Below the pieces are notes generated by a model that made no database searches, was not told the DNA's origin, and worked only from the letters and a program-made list of their open reading frames with translations. From Zychaea mexicana (taxonomy: Eukaryota > Mucoromycota > Mucoromycetes > Mucorales > Lichtheimiaceae), in contig NW_026516719.1 in the NCBI RefSeq assembly GCF_025766255.1, positions 1 to 64,000 of the forward strand: DNA of 64,000 bases, read 5' to 3'. The translations under genes were made by a program, and so were the position numbers. Below, piece by piece: positions 20,293-33,038 of this stretch; the stretch's first letter is position 1; each line of letters opens with the position of its first letter.

Positions 20293-22474
20293 TTACAAAT
20301 CTATAAATATTGATATTTTGCTATTGGCGTAAAGGCATTCAACACCTTCCTGCGTAACGTTTTTCAGACCATATAATTCAATCCCTGTTAGGCTTTTGGT
20401 CGCATTAAGGTGCTGGAGAGCTTCATTGGTTGCACAGTCGATGCCAGAAAGGATGATGGTGCGGATAGTCGACTGTTCTCGGAGCGTTTTTGTGAACCGT
20501 TCGAACACACCCTCATCCGTACATTCAAGGTTATTAAAGTTCATGTGATGCAGTGATGGAATTCGGGCAAGGGCTCGTAGCATTGCATCCGTGAACGAAA
20601 ATGCACAATCTGATATATCGATTGTCCGTAAGTCAATGTGCTGGCATCCTTCTTGCTGTTGTCGACAGCGGTTCCCGAAGGCTTCGAACATTAAAGTGAT
20701 ACCATCTTCGTCTACTAGGGTGATATCGTCCAACACCAATTTCTCCAGTCTATGTAGATCCTGGATAGCAGCAAAAACGTCCGAGTCAACAAATGTACAC
20801 GTCGAAAAAGAGAGTTCCTGTAGGTTGGGACAATGTCTGAGCACGTTGGGAACCACTTGTCGATTGTAATCGTCGGTAAAGGAGATCGATAGCGTTCGCA
20901 GGTTGTGGAACATGAGTGGCGTCAAAACCTGCCAATGCGCCGTCGCTGCTCCATTTATGATAGCAGACCTTGGGCATATCAAAGATAACGTCTCCAGCAC
21001 ATGTGCGTTTTCGACCAAATACTGTAAGTGCTCCAGTAGATCCTCATCACCCGCTAAAAAGATGGCTAAATGTCGAATTCCAGCACATCCTGTTGGCGCA
21101 AATACTTGTTGTTTCTGCTCCAGTAGTACGCTAACCATTGTGTTGAGACCCAAAGCTCTTAGGTCCGGGCAGCGATTACGTACAATCCGAGCCGCTTGTG
21201 GTACACAGTTTCGAATTGACAACTGCCGTAACCGAGGGCAACAGCGGAGCAGTTGGTCGAGTAAAGGGGCTGACATCGATTTAAAGGACACCTCCAAATC
21301 AACTAATGAATTGATGGGTTCGGTGGGGAAGCTGCCGAGTGCTTGAGCCGTGGGCGCTGTATAGCACTGTATGCATCGAAGAGCAGTCAGGTTTTGACAC
21401 GTTGAAAGAACCACCCCAAGTGGCACTAGCGGGCTATCCCGATCCATGGAAAAATGTAATTCTTGCAAGGTATCCTTCAGCTGCCATAAGGCAACCATAC
21501 AGCGGCCATAATTATCCAGAGTGCAAACTGTTGTATAACCCACCATTATCCGATACACCCAAATCAAGGAAAGTGAGCCATCCATATTTATCATTCATAC
21601 AATATCACTTGAGATTGTGTTTCTTTTCCATCTTTGTGTATCTTTCTTTCTGAGCCTTACGTGTGAATTTCAAAGTCTTGATTTTCCTGTAGTTACCCTT
21701 CATCATCATCATAAACATTTTCTCGCAGTATTGGTTGTTGAGGTCATAAAGATCCAGTCGTATAATATGCTGACTCACGCAGGCCAAATTAGCAATGTCA
21801 AAATCCAAGGTATTTGCTGCCAAATAAGATGAAAGCTGGGTATGTGTCCAGACCTTTCCATAAGACCTGAGACGATCACGCCATTCGCGGCACACGCCGA
21901 GTGCTTGCAGTAAAGTGTGCGTTGGAAGGTAATCCATGACATGACAGGCAATATCGAAAGGCAATCTCGTAATATAGTCTATGCGTCGATCCTTCCGTGC
22001 CTTGGCCGTCTTGTAACCTTCTTGGAGTTTTGCGTGTACGTGTGAGAATTGTTCCGGCACGGCAGCTAGCCCTTGCTCATACACTTGCATGGCTTCTTGG
22101 TATTTGCTGTTTAGCGTATACAGTGAGCCGGCTCGTAGATATCCTGCAGCTGCTGTTGGTGCGTATGTAATTATTTGCTGAGCGTCCTCAAGCCCTTTGT
22201 CGATTTGCATTGTCTTGCTGTACGTTAATGCACGCATGTCGAGTAGGGCAAGTAAACTGTCGAGCATATCATGTATACCCAAAGTTGCTTTTGAAATCGC
22301 GCCTTGGTAATTTAACTGTCGTAGATCGTGGGTACATGCGTCGAATGTCGCTTTCCCGGCATTGCTTGGCAAGCAATAGCTTTCAAACCTTTTTTCACTG
22401 GCTTCATTAGAGTCAATTGCTTGCCGTTTGGATTGCTCTAGAAGCGTACCGTCGTTGCTTTTTCGCTTTGGCAT
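20293..22474 (-). CDS. F-box protein with TPR-like N-terminus and leucine-rich repeats (Dia2/Pof3-like)
   Basis: Two minus-strand exons (22474-21661 and 21527-20293) joined by a 133-nt intron (donor GTAAGG, acceptor ACAACAG) make about 682 aa. The upstream frame hits a stop just past the donor. The downstream frame has its own ATG, so the two could be mistaken for separate genes; phase and fold favour one. Residues 1-30 hold a KRK-type nuclear signal. Residues about 45-160 look like TPR helices (AAAGYLRAGSLYTLNSKY). The F-box is at about 166-205 (ITRLPFDIACHVMDYLP, then CREWRDRL). From 270 onward are repeated LRR units such as CPRLRQLSIRNC, CPDLRALGL and CPNLQELSFSTC. TPR-F-box-LRR is the order in yeast Dia2 and fission yeast Pof3, SCF subunits acting at replication forks and in genome stability. 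Orthology is plausible but not proven. Confidence 0.85.
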
Positions 22475-25400
22475 TGTCCAAAACAGGCTTTTTGATTCTC
22501 GAAGCCATATAAAAATTTCACTCGAAAAGTCAGCTCTTTTCGTTAATTATCTCTGAATTCTTTCATTCACTCGCCATGTGTGCCTATCAACTGCCTTGCA
22601 ATAATCTCATATTTTCAACTCTTCTCACCCTTGCAAAATATCCAAGTGCCTCATGAACATACTTTGCATACAGCTTCATGATACCTGCAGTATTATAGCA
22701 ATCAGTTCTCAAAATATATACTTTCTTCTATCAGAATTGCTAGTTCGCACAAAAGTTAAACTCTCTTTCTAATGAGATCTAGCGAATCTGGAGTGATTCG
22801 TCAATTTCCAGCAGGTTATTTAACATTGGCTCAATATATAGGCTGCGTTGATGACAGCTATTCTGGGTCAATGTTATGATCTGACAACTCAAGTAAATGC
22901 TATTATTATTGAAGCTCAATCATATAGTGGTGTTCAACAACCATTAGTGAAAAAAGTTCTTCTATTCTCGAAAAAATGTACCAAACGAACTTTTGTTAGC
23001 TTGATAAAAACGAAAGAACTATCCAACGGTGTAACGCTCTAAGATAGCACATTTGATTGTTCATCAGTTTCTTTTCAAACGTCAGAATTTCCTGATCCGT
23101 GTCAGCTATTATCTTTCCCTTGCACTTTTTCTAATTATTGTAAGTTCCCGATAAAGCGGTAAGGTGAGAAAAACTTGACACCAGGATTTTGCGTCCAGAA
23201 CGTTGGGTCATGGCATTGATTGATGTGGAGCAAGGAAAAAAATCGTGCTCAAGGTGCAGCGTTACAAAAATAAAGTCAGCTTATGCACTGTATGCGCATA
23301 GCGCACACAGACCAAAATCGTATAGCCATGAATATTCGCTAGATTCGTATGCTTAATATACCGTCTCCCCTCATTTCTTAAAAGCCATGATATTGGTAAT
23401 GGCAGTAGTAGTACGTGCTGTGAACTCTTCATTCGGGCTTCTGGGCACTATTTTTTCGCAACAGGATAGTTTGAGTGAACGAATTAGGTTTTCGACGCAT
23501 CCGATCACACGAAGAAGAACACAAGACAGCAGTTGACAAAGTAAATAAGTCTTGTGTTGTTTCCAGGCATGCAATATATTTGGGCTGTTATTCAAATAAA
23601 AGATAAAATAACGCCGTGTCTCTTGGTGTTTTTAAGTATCTGAGGGAAGAACCATTCCCATGGCATCATCAGTATGTATCACACCAATGCAAAACAAGCT
23701 CGCTGAAGATAACTTGATTACGTGTATATCGTTTGAAGTTTTGATAAACCGACTCGGAGATATCTGCTTGCTATGGCAGATACCCGTAGCAGAAGAAAAT
23801 CAAACGAATCCAATATAGAATCTACTTTGCAAATCTAATGTATCATGAAAGATGTAGATGCCTTGGCATGATTGTGCTCTCTTCATGGAATGAATGAAGA
23901 AGTGTCGATATGTCCTCCTATATGTTGGTATTAGTCGATCATAGAAAAACTGATATACTGAAAATGATACGTTTTCTATGATACCTAACGAATTAATAAG
24001 TTGATTCGAATACATCTAAAAATACATACTTACTATACTTTGTTGCTGTGATCATATATAGCAAAAGGCTAAACGATAATTTTCCTCCTAAGACTTTCTT
24101 GATAAAAAACTGTTTGGACAAACAATCAGTATAATGCTTTTCAAATCGTGTTTAAGGATGAAAGCCTGTGCTATGGATACTTCAAGATAGAAGAAAGAGT
24201 ACCTTATTCATAGATCAACAGATACACTGTTGCGTGACTTTGTAGCATCTGAATGACCAGATCAGACATGTATATACAAATACATTTCTTGTTATACAAT
24301 TGCTATTATGATATGACAAAAGGCACGCAAAAATAGTGGATGAGTTATGCAACAACAATGTTGGCAAGAATCCGAAGGAACACATTGCGGTCGTACTTAT
24401 CTGCAAATCAATATACCAAAACATTCATGTTTGAGCGGATATTTTTGTAGTTTTACTATATGTAATCCCTTTTTCTCTGAAGAGGAGAAAATCGAAGCAC
24501 ATAGAGAGATGACATTATTCAAGTCGACCATCATTCAGCTAATGATAAGTCTACTGCTAAGACGCTTGATCATTGTGACCAACATGTTTCATCAGAAATA
24601 TATACAATAAACGTCCAAAACATTTCACACACTGAAATGAGTATTGATCTATCGGCGAAGAATGTAGTATGTATCAGCAGGATTACATTATCCGTTTATT
24701 GTCACCTGCTCTACATACAGAAAAAGCTTTTCCTTTATGCTAGAAGGACCCCTTTCAAGGACCCCCGTTTTCGTCAATACGCTGACGAAGATTCTGAATG
24801 GAAAGAATAAGAAAACTGTGCTACACTTTTTACATATCAAGGAAAATTAACTATTATTGATGGTAATGATGATGCCAAGTACAGCAAGATCGTTATTGTT
24901 CGTAAAAAATCACGGTTAAACCATGTTCATCAGCTAATACTTTACGGGTCCAAGACTATCGAAACAAAAAAAGAAAAATTGTGGGAAATGGGTACAGGGG
25001 AAAGTGCGGGGTTAGAGTTGAAGATGATAATCACTCTGATTGTCTGATTCTTTAACAAAAGAGGGGAGGAGGCGTGTGTAATAACGCGTGTAACTGTTTT
25101 TTTTTGCTGCAGTTGTGCAGAAAAGAAGTACGCCATGTGTTGCTACACAAAATACAACGTTGCGAAGAAGGTTAAACAACTACTGTATAGGTAATACATG
25201 CACCTTAATTCCCCGGTTTCACGATAGCTGTGTGCTTCCCACCATATTGACGCGACCAACTGCATACGGAGCTACTGAAAAATCATCTTAAAGATCGAAA
25301 ATTCTTATTGTTTTCTACATCAATTATATAGACGCTAATATAATCGCTTTTATAGATTGAAAAGAACTTCCTCATGTGCACCGTGGAGCCGATGACGATA

Positions 25401-25851
25401 ATCATCCTTGGCATTGATGGATCTGTTCATCTACTATGCAATGTCTGAGTACGAGTATGTCTGTCTGCGAATCAAATATATCGAGAATAGGCAGCTTAAG
25501 ACGAACGCGACCAGACCGATACTGTGGTTCACTAAAAGCACATGATTAATTTTGTTATGCTGAATCAGGTAGGTTGTTAGATTGTAATACACTATACACA
25601 CAAAACTCACTTGGGTAAACCATGTCAGATTTGGACAAATTGCTCACGAATAGTAATGATTAAGTCTTGAATAGGCGGTTTATTAAAACCGACAATAATA
25701 TCATCAGGTAGAAAAATTCTATAACTACTAGCTAAATAAGATATTGTAAGAAGGAAACATACGGATATAGAAAAATAGAGAGACAGCTAAAAACTTTGGG
25801 GGGAGAGTATGATAGAGGAGATGGGAGGAAGATTACTAAAAATAGTGATTA
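22475..25851. other. 3.4 kb without a supported gene
   Basis: AT-rich and full of stops in all frames. The largest open stretches (23371-23595 on minus, 24347-24610 on plus, 22848-23042 on plus) are under 90 codons, with no splice-linked partner and no known domain. I see no terminal inverted repeats or transposase remnant. The left 100 bp is the F-box gene promoter. The right end is the 3' flank of the iron permease. Confidence 0.6.
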
Positions 25852-27042
25852 TTACTCCTTCCTGTTAGTCTCGATAATGGCTTGCTCGACATGATAATCG
25901 CCTTTGGCTTCGGCATCCTTGTTGTCAACCATAATCTCGCCAGTTTCGTCAATATAGTTCTTTGCATTCTCAAGGGCCAGGTCACCGACCTCCCATTCTC
26001 CGGCCTCTGCTTTACGAATCGCAGACTTTTTCTCGTCAAAGTAGAGGTACACAAGGAAAGCAATGACAAGGAGCCAGAACAGGATGTAACTGAGGATCGT
26101 TCCGTAGGTAGCCGTGTTGTTCCAGCCCAAGATCGAATTAAATATTTGGTAGCCACCAGTAGTACCGTCATTGTTCTCAGGATTGCCCCACGAGACATGC
26201 CAGATGGCTGTAGAGACCTTGTATGGAATGACATCGCCACCTTCTTCGGCAGATTCGCCACCAATGACTTTATTCCACTCATACTGCTCGATAAAACCGA
26301 TTGCTCGTGACATAAGACCAGCGGCTACGAGGTATAAGATGATTGTTGAAATGACGAAAAACCATCTGAGGCGTACTAGACTGCCACCACGGTAAATGAG
26401 AAAACCAACGAGAACACCACAGAGAAGGCCCATGGCCACTGGAAGCGGGATCGATTTTGCTGAGGCGTTCAACGAGATCTAAAATTACAAGAAAGCCAAT
26501 GAACATACAATTGACAGCCACACAATCACATAATTCTTGTATCGACTTACACCACCAATAAATACGACAGCTTCAAGACCTTCTCTAAGAACTGTAATAA
26601 ACGGCAGAGCAAAGAACGAGTACTTTTGGATCTTGCCCGAGATACCCTTGGCCTCATCTTTACTCTCAATGGCCTTGGCAATTTTAACCTTCCATTCCTC
26701 TTGCATACGTTCGGTCTTGAGCATGGCTAAGCCCATGGCAGTGATGAGAATGACGGCGATAAGGCAAAATGCAGCTTCCCACAGTTGCTCGGTACTGCCC
26801 CAGAGGTTAGACAACACCGTGTACCAGACGGCGATAAAAGCGGCACCGATAGCAGCGCAAATGGCAAAGCCGATGAGCGTGCCCATCCAAACTTGTTTGC
26901 GCAGCCGCTTGTAAACTGGCGACTGCGTGTCGAAAATGCGTCGAAGGAACGACAGCAACACCGATACAATGATGGCGGCTTCAGTGACTTCACGGAAAAT
27001 GATAAAGAAGATGGGCACATAAAAAACGTCCTGGGAGCCCAT
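25852..27042 (-). CDS. FTR1: high-affinity iron permease FTR1
   Basis: Two minus-strand exons (27042-26551, 26478-25852) give about 372 aa. It is a multi-pass plasma-membrane protein of the Ftr1/OFeT family, with about seven hydrophobic spans. The two REXXE motifs that bind and pass Fe3+ are REVTE (Arg17-Glu21) in the first helix and REGLE (Arg153-Glu157) before the splice junction. The second matches yeast. In the first, yeast has REGLE while here Gly-Leu is Val-Thr; the Arg and both Glu are kept. The C-terminal tail is hydrophilic and acidic. It works with the Fet3 ferroxidase, whose gene is divergent and shares a 473-bp promoter, so both are probably induced by iron lack. The start codon follows the N-terminal pattern PIFFIIFRE seen in FTR1 proteins. 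Confidence 0.96.
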
Positions 27043-27515
27043 GGTCTGTAATGGGCATCAATTGCACCGAGTGCTGGTAGAAGAAAAAAAGGTGAAAGAA
27101 GGATGATGTTAAAAAAACAAACGGAACAGAGTTTTTTTTCCTGTTTCCTTCTGTATATGCCGCTGGACGGGATCAATTTCTTCGTGTAACTTGGGCCACG
27201 ATTCTCATGCAGATCAGGGCGTGCATCATCGCCCCTCGAGAATGATCAAATATGTACTACTAGATGGTCAAGCCACAGATAATAGCTTAATATATCGTAG
27301 CAAAACATTTTTTTTATCTGCACGAAGCTCATTTTAGCTCAAATCTCACTGAGACGCCATCAACACCTGGTTTTTTATTACTTATTGATCACGACATCCT
27401 TCCCACCACTTCCCTCCACCCCTCCCCAAAAAAAACGTGTCCATAAATTAAGTTCTTCTTTGTGAGCGGTTAACTTCTTTCATTTCTTTCGTTGCTTCCT
27501 CCCCGCACTTGTCCA
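27043..27515. promoter_or_regulatory. shared FTR1/FET3 promoter with two inverted GATA-type boxes
   Basis: The 473-bp divergent promoter contains CAGATAA at 27276-27282 and its exact inverse TTATCTG at 27314-27320. GATAA boxes are the sites of iron-responsive GATA repressors (Fep1/SreA/Urbs1 class) in many fungi. Assigning them here is an inference from location and sequence. Poly-A and C-rich runs lie at 27400-27436, near the FET3 side. Confidence 0.55.
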
Positions 27516-30011
27516 ATGTATTTGCTTAAGTCCTTTGGGGCTGCTTCTCTTCTAGCTGCTACCGTCGCGAACGCTGCCCAAGTCGTGCTCAACTGGGATA
27601 TTACCTACACTAATGCTAATCCTGATGGTCTACAAGAACGTCGTGTGATCGGTGTTAATGGACAATGGCCGTAAGTAAAGAGTACTTCTTCCACTATCAC
27701 TACCTTCCACTACTTCTTTTCCTTGCAAAACGTAAACAAAAATATGCTCATGTGCTGAAGAATTTGATCCTTAATAGGCCACCACCAGTGGAAGCTACCA
27801 TCAACGACACCTTGGTCATCAATGTACATAATTCGCTAGACGTGCCAACCGCTGTGCACTCACACGGCATGTTCCAAAACAATACCGCCTACATGGACGG
27901 ACCCTCGATGGTAACCCAATGGTAAGTCCTACCTTGCCTTTCTGATACTGCATGCATGGCGTAAAAGAATAACCGGATGATTTGTTATGTACAGTCCCAT
28001 TCCACCGGGCCACGATTTCACCTATGAGTTTAATATCACCCAGCACGGCACTTATTGGATCCACAGCCATTACATGGTAATGATAATTTACTAGCTTACC
28101 ATGGTTCAAGCAACAGATATGTACTTGTGTTTTGACCTCTCTTTTTCATTTTGTGTAAATCATACAGGGTCAATACATGGATGGTTTCCGAACGCCGTTA
28201 ATTCTCCATAATACAGTTGAAACCTACCAGTATGATTATGACCGAACTGTCACACTAGTTGGTAATGGGCTATTCCTATCCCCAAGAATTTCTGCATATA
28301 AGGCACTTATTTATTTTCTTCGTTTATCTACCCCTTTAATCCTTCCTCAACAGACTGGTACCACGCTGAGAGCACCGAGGGTTTGGCTACCTTTTTGAAC
28401 GAATACAACCCTACTGGGGCTGAACGTAAGTCAACCTAATACACAATATTCTTCATCACCTATTAATACGACGCATAAAGAAAGCTCAACTTCTTGGTTT
28501 CACACGTTTTCTCTCTTAAATATATAGCAATTCCTGACTCTGGTCTTATCATGGACAATGCAAATGCGAGCCTCACATTTACTCCAGGGAAAACATACCG
28601 TCTTCGTTTGATTAATATGTCTGGATTCGTTACGTACCACTACAGCATTGATAATCACACTCTGGATGTGATCGAAGTAGACGGTGTCGAAGTGCAGCGT
28701 CAGCCAATGGACATGGTATCGCTCACTGCTGCACAACGTGTATCTGTTCTTGTGACCGCAAAGAATGATACGTCAATGAATTACTACATGCATGCTGATA
28801 TGGATACTGAAATGCTTGACTCATTACCAGATACTCTGCAGTATAGTAAGTAAACCGCTACTTTAGAACAACAATAGCTTTTCATTCACTATATACACCT
28901 GCTTTCTCGCATAGTTTTTACTCATCATATGGCTATAACATCTAGATATATCTATACCCATTTTCTATGACCAGACTCATACCAACTTTGGGGCTATACA
29001 AAACATCGCATTCAACAATACATCCTTTGATGATACTATTTTGCAACCAGTCGAGGTACTCGCTGCTGTGGAGCCAGATGTCTCAATTAACCTTGAGATC
29101 AATTTCGATGTCACCACAGACGGTATCAATCGAGGAATGTTTAATGATTTGCCGTATCTACCCCCCAAGGTTCCTACATTGAATACATTGTTTTCCGAAG
29201 GCCAATACCCGTTAAGCTCTGAAGTTTACGGCCCGCAGACAGGTGTGCATATCCTGAAGCATCTCGATATGGTTCAGCTAGTACTTAATAATAAGGACGG
29301 AAACGACCATCCATGTAAGTTACCTCTAATTTCTTTCCCTCTTAAATGATATTTCTGTACCTTTTTCAAAAAAAGCTTGATGGAAGACGACTCGATTAAA
29401 ATAAGAATATCGTATTACTAGTCCATTTGCACGGCCACGTATTCCAAGTTGTTGGACGTGGGGATGGCTATTACGATAATAACTCGTCAATTACTTTAAA
29501 TACCACCAATCCGATGCGTCGTGATACGATCAGAGTGCCCGGAGAAGGTTATACTATTATTCGCTTCCGTGCAGATAATCCTGGTGTCTGGGTAATAATT
29601 TTAATACAATAATCTGCTAGCCAATAACGAAGCAAGCTTGACTGATACTGTAATGTTTAGTTCTTTCATTGTCACATTGAGTGGCACTTGGAATCTGGTC
29701 TTGCAGTGACCTTAGTTGAAGCACCCGATGTAGCTCAGCAGCGCATGACATTGCCTTCTTCTATGAGTGAAATGTGTACCGCTGGTGGTATTCCTGCGAC
29801 AGGAAATGCGGCGGGCAAGAAAGGACTGGATTTATCGGGAGCACCAAGCGGTGTCACATTGATTTACGATGGCTTTACTGCTCGCGGCAAAGGTGCCATG
29901 GCTGGTTGTATCATCGCTGCATTGCTTGGCATCGCGACGATTGTGTGGTTTGCACACGCCGATCCACAAAAGGAAGCACGAGCCATTGTCGAAAGCAAAC
30001 ATATGCAGTAA
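27516..30011 (+). CDS. FET3: FET3-type multicopper ferroxidase
   Basis: Nine exons between 27516 and 30011 make about 584 aa. The N-terminal signal peptide ([17 protein letters not shown]) precedes three cupredoxin domains. The copper ligand motifs are HSHGM, WIHSHYM, HPFHLHGH and [13 protein letters not shown], that is type 1 copper plus the trinuclear cluster. Several NxS/T glycosylation sites lie in the outer part, and a hydrophobic span near the C-terminus ([16 protein letters not shown]) is the single TM anchor. This is the Fet3 layout: the enzyme oxidises Fe2+ to Fe3+ on the cell surface and hands it to Ftr1. Exon 7 needs the acceptor at 28945, giving QYNISIPIF; the nearer-looking CAG at 28978 breaks the frame. 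The annotated start is an ATG; the frame upstream of it has no earlier in-frame ATG. Confidence 0.96.
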
Positions 30012-31448
30012 TCATATATCATAGCTCAAAGTGAACAGCCTCTTTTAATAGCAAACCTTTGTCTTTTAGTTTTCTTGACTCTCCCTCGTAGAAGTGTGAT
30101 TTATATCAGTATATCCATATCACTATTAAATAATAATATATACATTCCTTTTTAAAGTTCAGTTACGGAGATTCAAGGAATTAAAGGGGTTGATGGTGTG
30201 GGGTCGTCTAGGGGTAGGGAATACAGCTTAGCAACGATGATGCCAGCCGTTGGCTGGATGTTCTCATAGCTGCGCTGCTGATGTACGTATCGAGTGCATA
30301 TCCGATATGCAATGTCCATCATGATCTTCTGCGGTATCAATGAAAAACGGAATGTGGCTTTTCTCGGAATTCCAGCTTGTTGTTTCTGGGAAGTTGTTGT
30401 AACCGGTTATATTTTTTTTTATAGAGCTATACCATGTGAGAAGGTAATGATCAATCAGAATACCGTTTTGCTGGTTGCCTTAGCAACAAATGATCAGCAA
30501 GTAGTAACTACATTATAATAAAGCACCGTAACGTAGTAACAACAAAGTGGGTAGTATGTCATATTTAGCTTCGTGCATCGCCATATTAGTTCTTTTCCTG
30601 TTTGTAATCAAGCGAAATCAATACCTATTTGAGCTCTTCTTTGTTGGGTCAATCAAGTTTACTCACGTTTTGTTGAACAAGCACACACTTTTTTCCGGGG
30701 ACGGATTATTCGTGTGTTTGTGATCATTACGTATGTTTTCCAGGGTCCATTTTGTTGATTTGGGCCCCGGTCGAGAAGGGTTCGGATTACGTAAGGCCCA
30801 GTTTGGCTACGGAGTAGGATCGTGCATATTCTTTCACTCCAAAAAAGTGGAGACCTGTATAATACAAGGCGTATGCATGCATGACAGCTTTTTTCTAACT
30901 TTTATATATTCTACCGTGTCTTTCTTGGTTCACTATTGTACCTCCGTATCTTCCCCTCTTAACTTGGAACGAAAGATGCCATGACAAAAAAGATGGGATG
31001 AAATGCGGGTCCTAAATGCACAACGAACCCCGCCCTTTTTTTTTTTGGTCAGCGCGGATATGTTCTGAGTTAGGCACCGAAAAGGGTTCATAAGGGTCAT
31101 CGTCGCTGTATTTTCCGACGGTGGGGCGTAGGTAATTGGCTCTGGATTGCACCCATTCCCGAAACATTGTCGACCTGCCTTCCCATTATAATCTTCCCTC
31201 CTCCACTCGTTTTTTTTATTCTCTTTTTTTCTCATAAAAAGGGTCAAGGCAAAAGAAGAGCCCGCCAAGAATAAAAACACAAGCCTTTTCCTTTATCTCC
31301 TCCTGCTTCTATAGGAAACCAAAAGCACTTCCAGCTCCAGCTGCCCCACGCACACTCCCACACATAAGCGCACCTCCATTCACACCCACATACCAACCAA
31401 CGTTGCACACCCACCACTCGTTTAGTATTGTGACTCTATATTTTAAAT
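30012..31448. promoter_or_regulatory. long promoter region of the hexokinase-like gene
   Basis: 1.4 kb with no supported gene. On the hexokinase side are CCCCGC (31028-31033; GCGGGG on the minus strand) and GTGGGG (31122-31127). Both fit the SYGGRG form of CreA/Mig1 carbon-repressor sites. A CA-rich leader (31320-31430) with many CACAC and CCAC words precedes the ATG. Binding is an inference. Confidence 0.4.
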
Positions 31449-33038
31449 ATGACTGATGCACTGTTTCAAAACCTGGAGCGAGACTTTCTGCTGTCCAAGG
31501 AAAAACTCGCCCCCATTGTCAGTGGTTTCGCCAACGAGTACAAGCACGGCCTCAAGACCCCCTCAAGGGGCCTTGCCACCATGATTCCGTCCTTCGTCAC
31601 AAAGTTGCCCAAGGGAAACGAAACAGGGTCCTTTTTATCGCTTGATCTTGGAGGAACCAACTTGCGCATTTCTGCTGTCGAGCTGCTCGGCAATGGTCAG
31701 GTCCGTGTCCTGGAACTGAAGCAATCGCCCTCGCAAGAACTCAAAACGGGCGCTGGTGCTGCATTCTTTGACTGGATTGCCGATGCTGTAAAGGAGCTGA
31801 TTACCGTCAAGGCACCCCACCTTTTCACCGAGGCACAGGTACGCGGTGAAGTAACCTTGTCCTTGGGTGTATGCTGGAGTTTCCCCGTAGAGTGAGTATT
31901 CAGGTAAAAAAAATATTAGAAAATTAGCAAGGAAGGCGTTGGATCTAATTTAGGCTTTTCCTTTGATAATCATAGTCAGTCGGCTGTGGATCGAGGCGTG
32001 ATCCTTCGAATGGGCAAAGGCTTTACCCTTCAAGAAACAGAGGGTCATGATCTGGCTGATATGTTTCAACAAGCTTTCGAGCGCAAGGTTTGTGCATACA
32101 GATTTTCATCTTGAAAGATAGACAGAGAGAGGGTAGCGTGTGGAAATGTGAAATGCGTGAGAAATGAGTCGAGTATCAATACTGATCTGACATTCGATCT
32201 TTGCTGTTAAAAGTCATTGAACGTTAAAGTGCGGGCCATCTTGAACGACACAGTGGGCACCCTGGTTGCACATGCCTATAGCAATCCAAAGGCCCGTATT
32301 GGACTGATCTATGCTACCGGCATCAACAGTGCCTACCCTGAAAAGGTAGAGGCCATCGAAAAGATGGACTCTGCTGTACGGAACAAGTATCCTCCAGGCA
32401 CAGAAATGCTTATCAACGCCGAAATAGATATTTTCGGAAATGAAAGCTATCTGCCGCTGACAAAGTATGACCTGGCACTGGATGCCAGCCACAACCAACC
32501 CAAATTCCAAATTTACGAAAAGATGGTGTCAGGTGCCTACCTGGGCGAGCTGGTTCGTCTGATTGCAATTGATTTTATCAAGGCCGACCTGCTGTTTGGC
32601 GGCGTGGTGCCCGAGGGTCTGGAAGAGCTTTGGTCATTCCCAACGGCCTACATGAGCGCACTGGAAGCAGAAGCTGACTCGTTGAACCGTGAAAAGGGTA
32701 TGGAGATTCTGAGCAATTTCCACTTTCTGCACATGCCCACTCTGCAGGATATGGCCATTCTGACCCGCATTTGCCGCATTGTTGCAACTCGTAGCGCTTA
32801 TTTGGCTTCTGTCGCCATCGCATCCTTGATTCAACAGCAGCAGTTGCTGGACCAGCCTGAAATTGTCGTTGGTATCACCGGATCCACTTACGAGTTCTAT
32901 CCCCACATGGCCGATCGTTTACGGTGCGCTCTGCGCGAATGGTTTGGTGCCGATGTGACGGATAAGATCAAGCTTGAAATCGCTAGAGACGGCGGAAGCA
33001 TTGGCGGTGCCTTGATTGCTATGCTTTGCCGTGATTAG
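31449..33038 (+). CDS. divergent hexokinase-family sugar kinase (possible GlcNAc kinase)
   Basis: Three exons (31449-31891, 31976-32087, 32214-33038) make about 459 aa. The hexokinase fold is clear: LSLDLGGTNLR (phosphate 1, residues 64-73), LGVCWSFPVDQ (sugar loop), ILNDTVGTLVAHAY with the catalytic Asp at about 197, and a C-terminal ARDGGSIGGALIAM (adenosine motif). Several glucose-kinase signatures differ. WTKGF is RMGKGF, the GTGxN loop is ATGIN, and EWGxFG is EIDIFG with Glu255 kept. These features resemble the fungal HxkC/Hxk3-like branch, which includes N-acetylglucosamine kinases, more than glycolytic hexokinase as I know those families. The reaction is ATP-dependent 6-phosphorylation of a hexose or GlcNAc; the substrate is not settled. 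All catalytic residues I can see are present, so it is probably an active enzyme. It converges on the WD40 gene. Confidence 0.85.

Noticed and set aside
20293..21594. Separate LRR gene starting with MINMDGSLS
   Set aside because: Its first 20 codons lie in a well-formed intron, and joining to the upstream TPR/F-box exon is in phase and gives a known domain order.
22848..22895. Possible C/D snoRNA (TGATGA then CTGA)
   Set aside because: Only about 26 nt lie between the boxes, there is no terminal stem and no C'/D' pair. Chance match.
24347..24610. 87-codon plus-strand frame in the 22.5-25.8 kb spacer
   Set aside because: No domain, no splice context, and composition like the noncoding surroundings.
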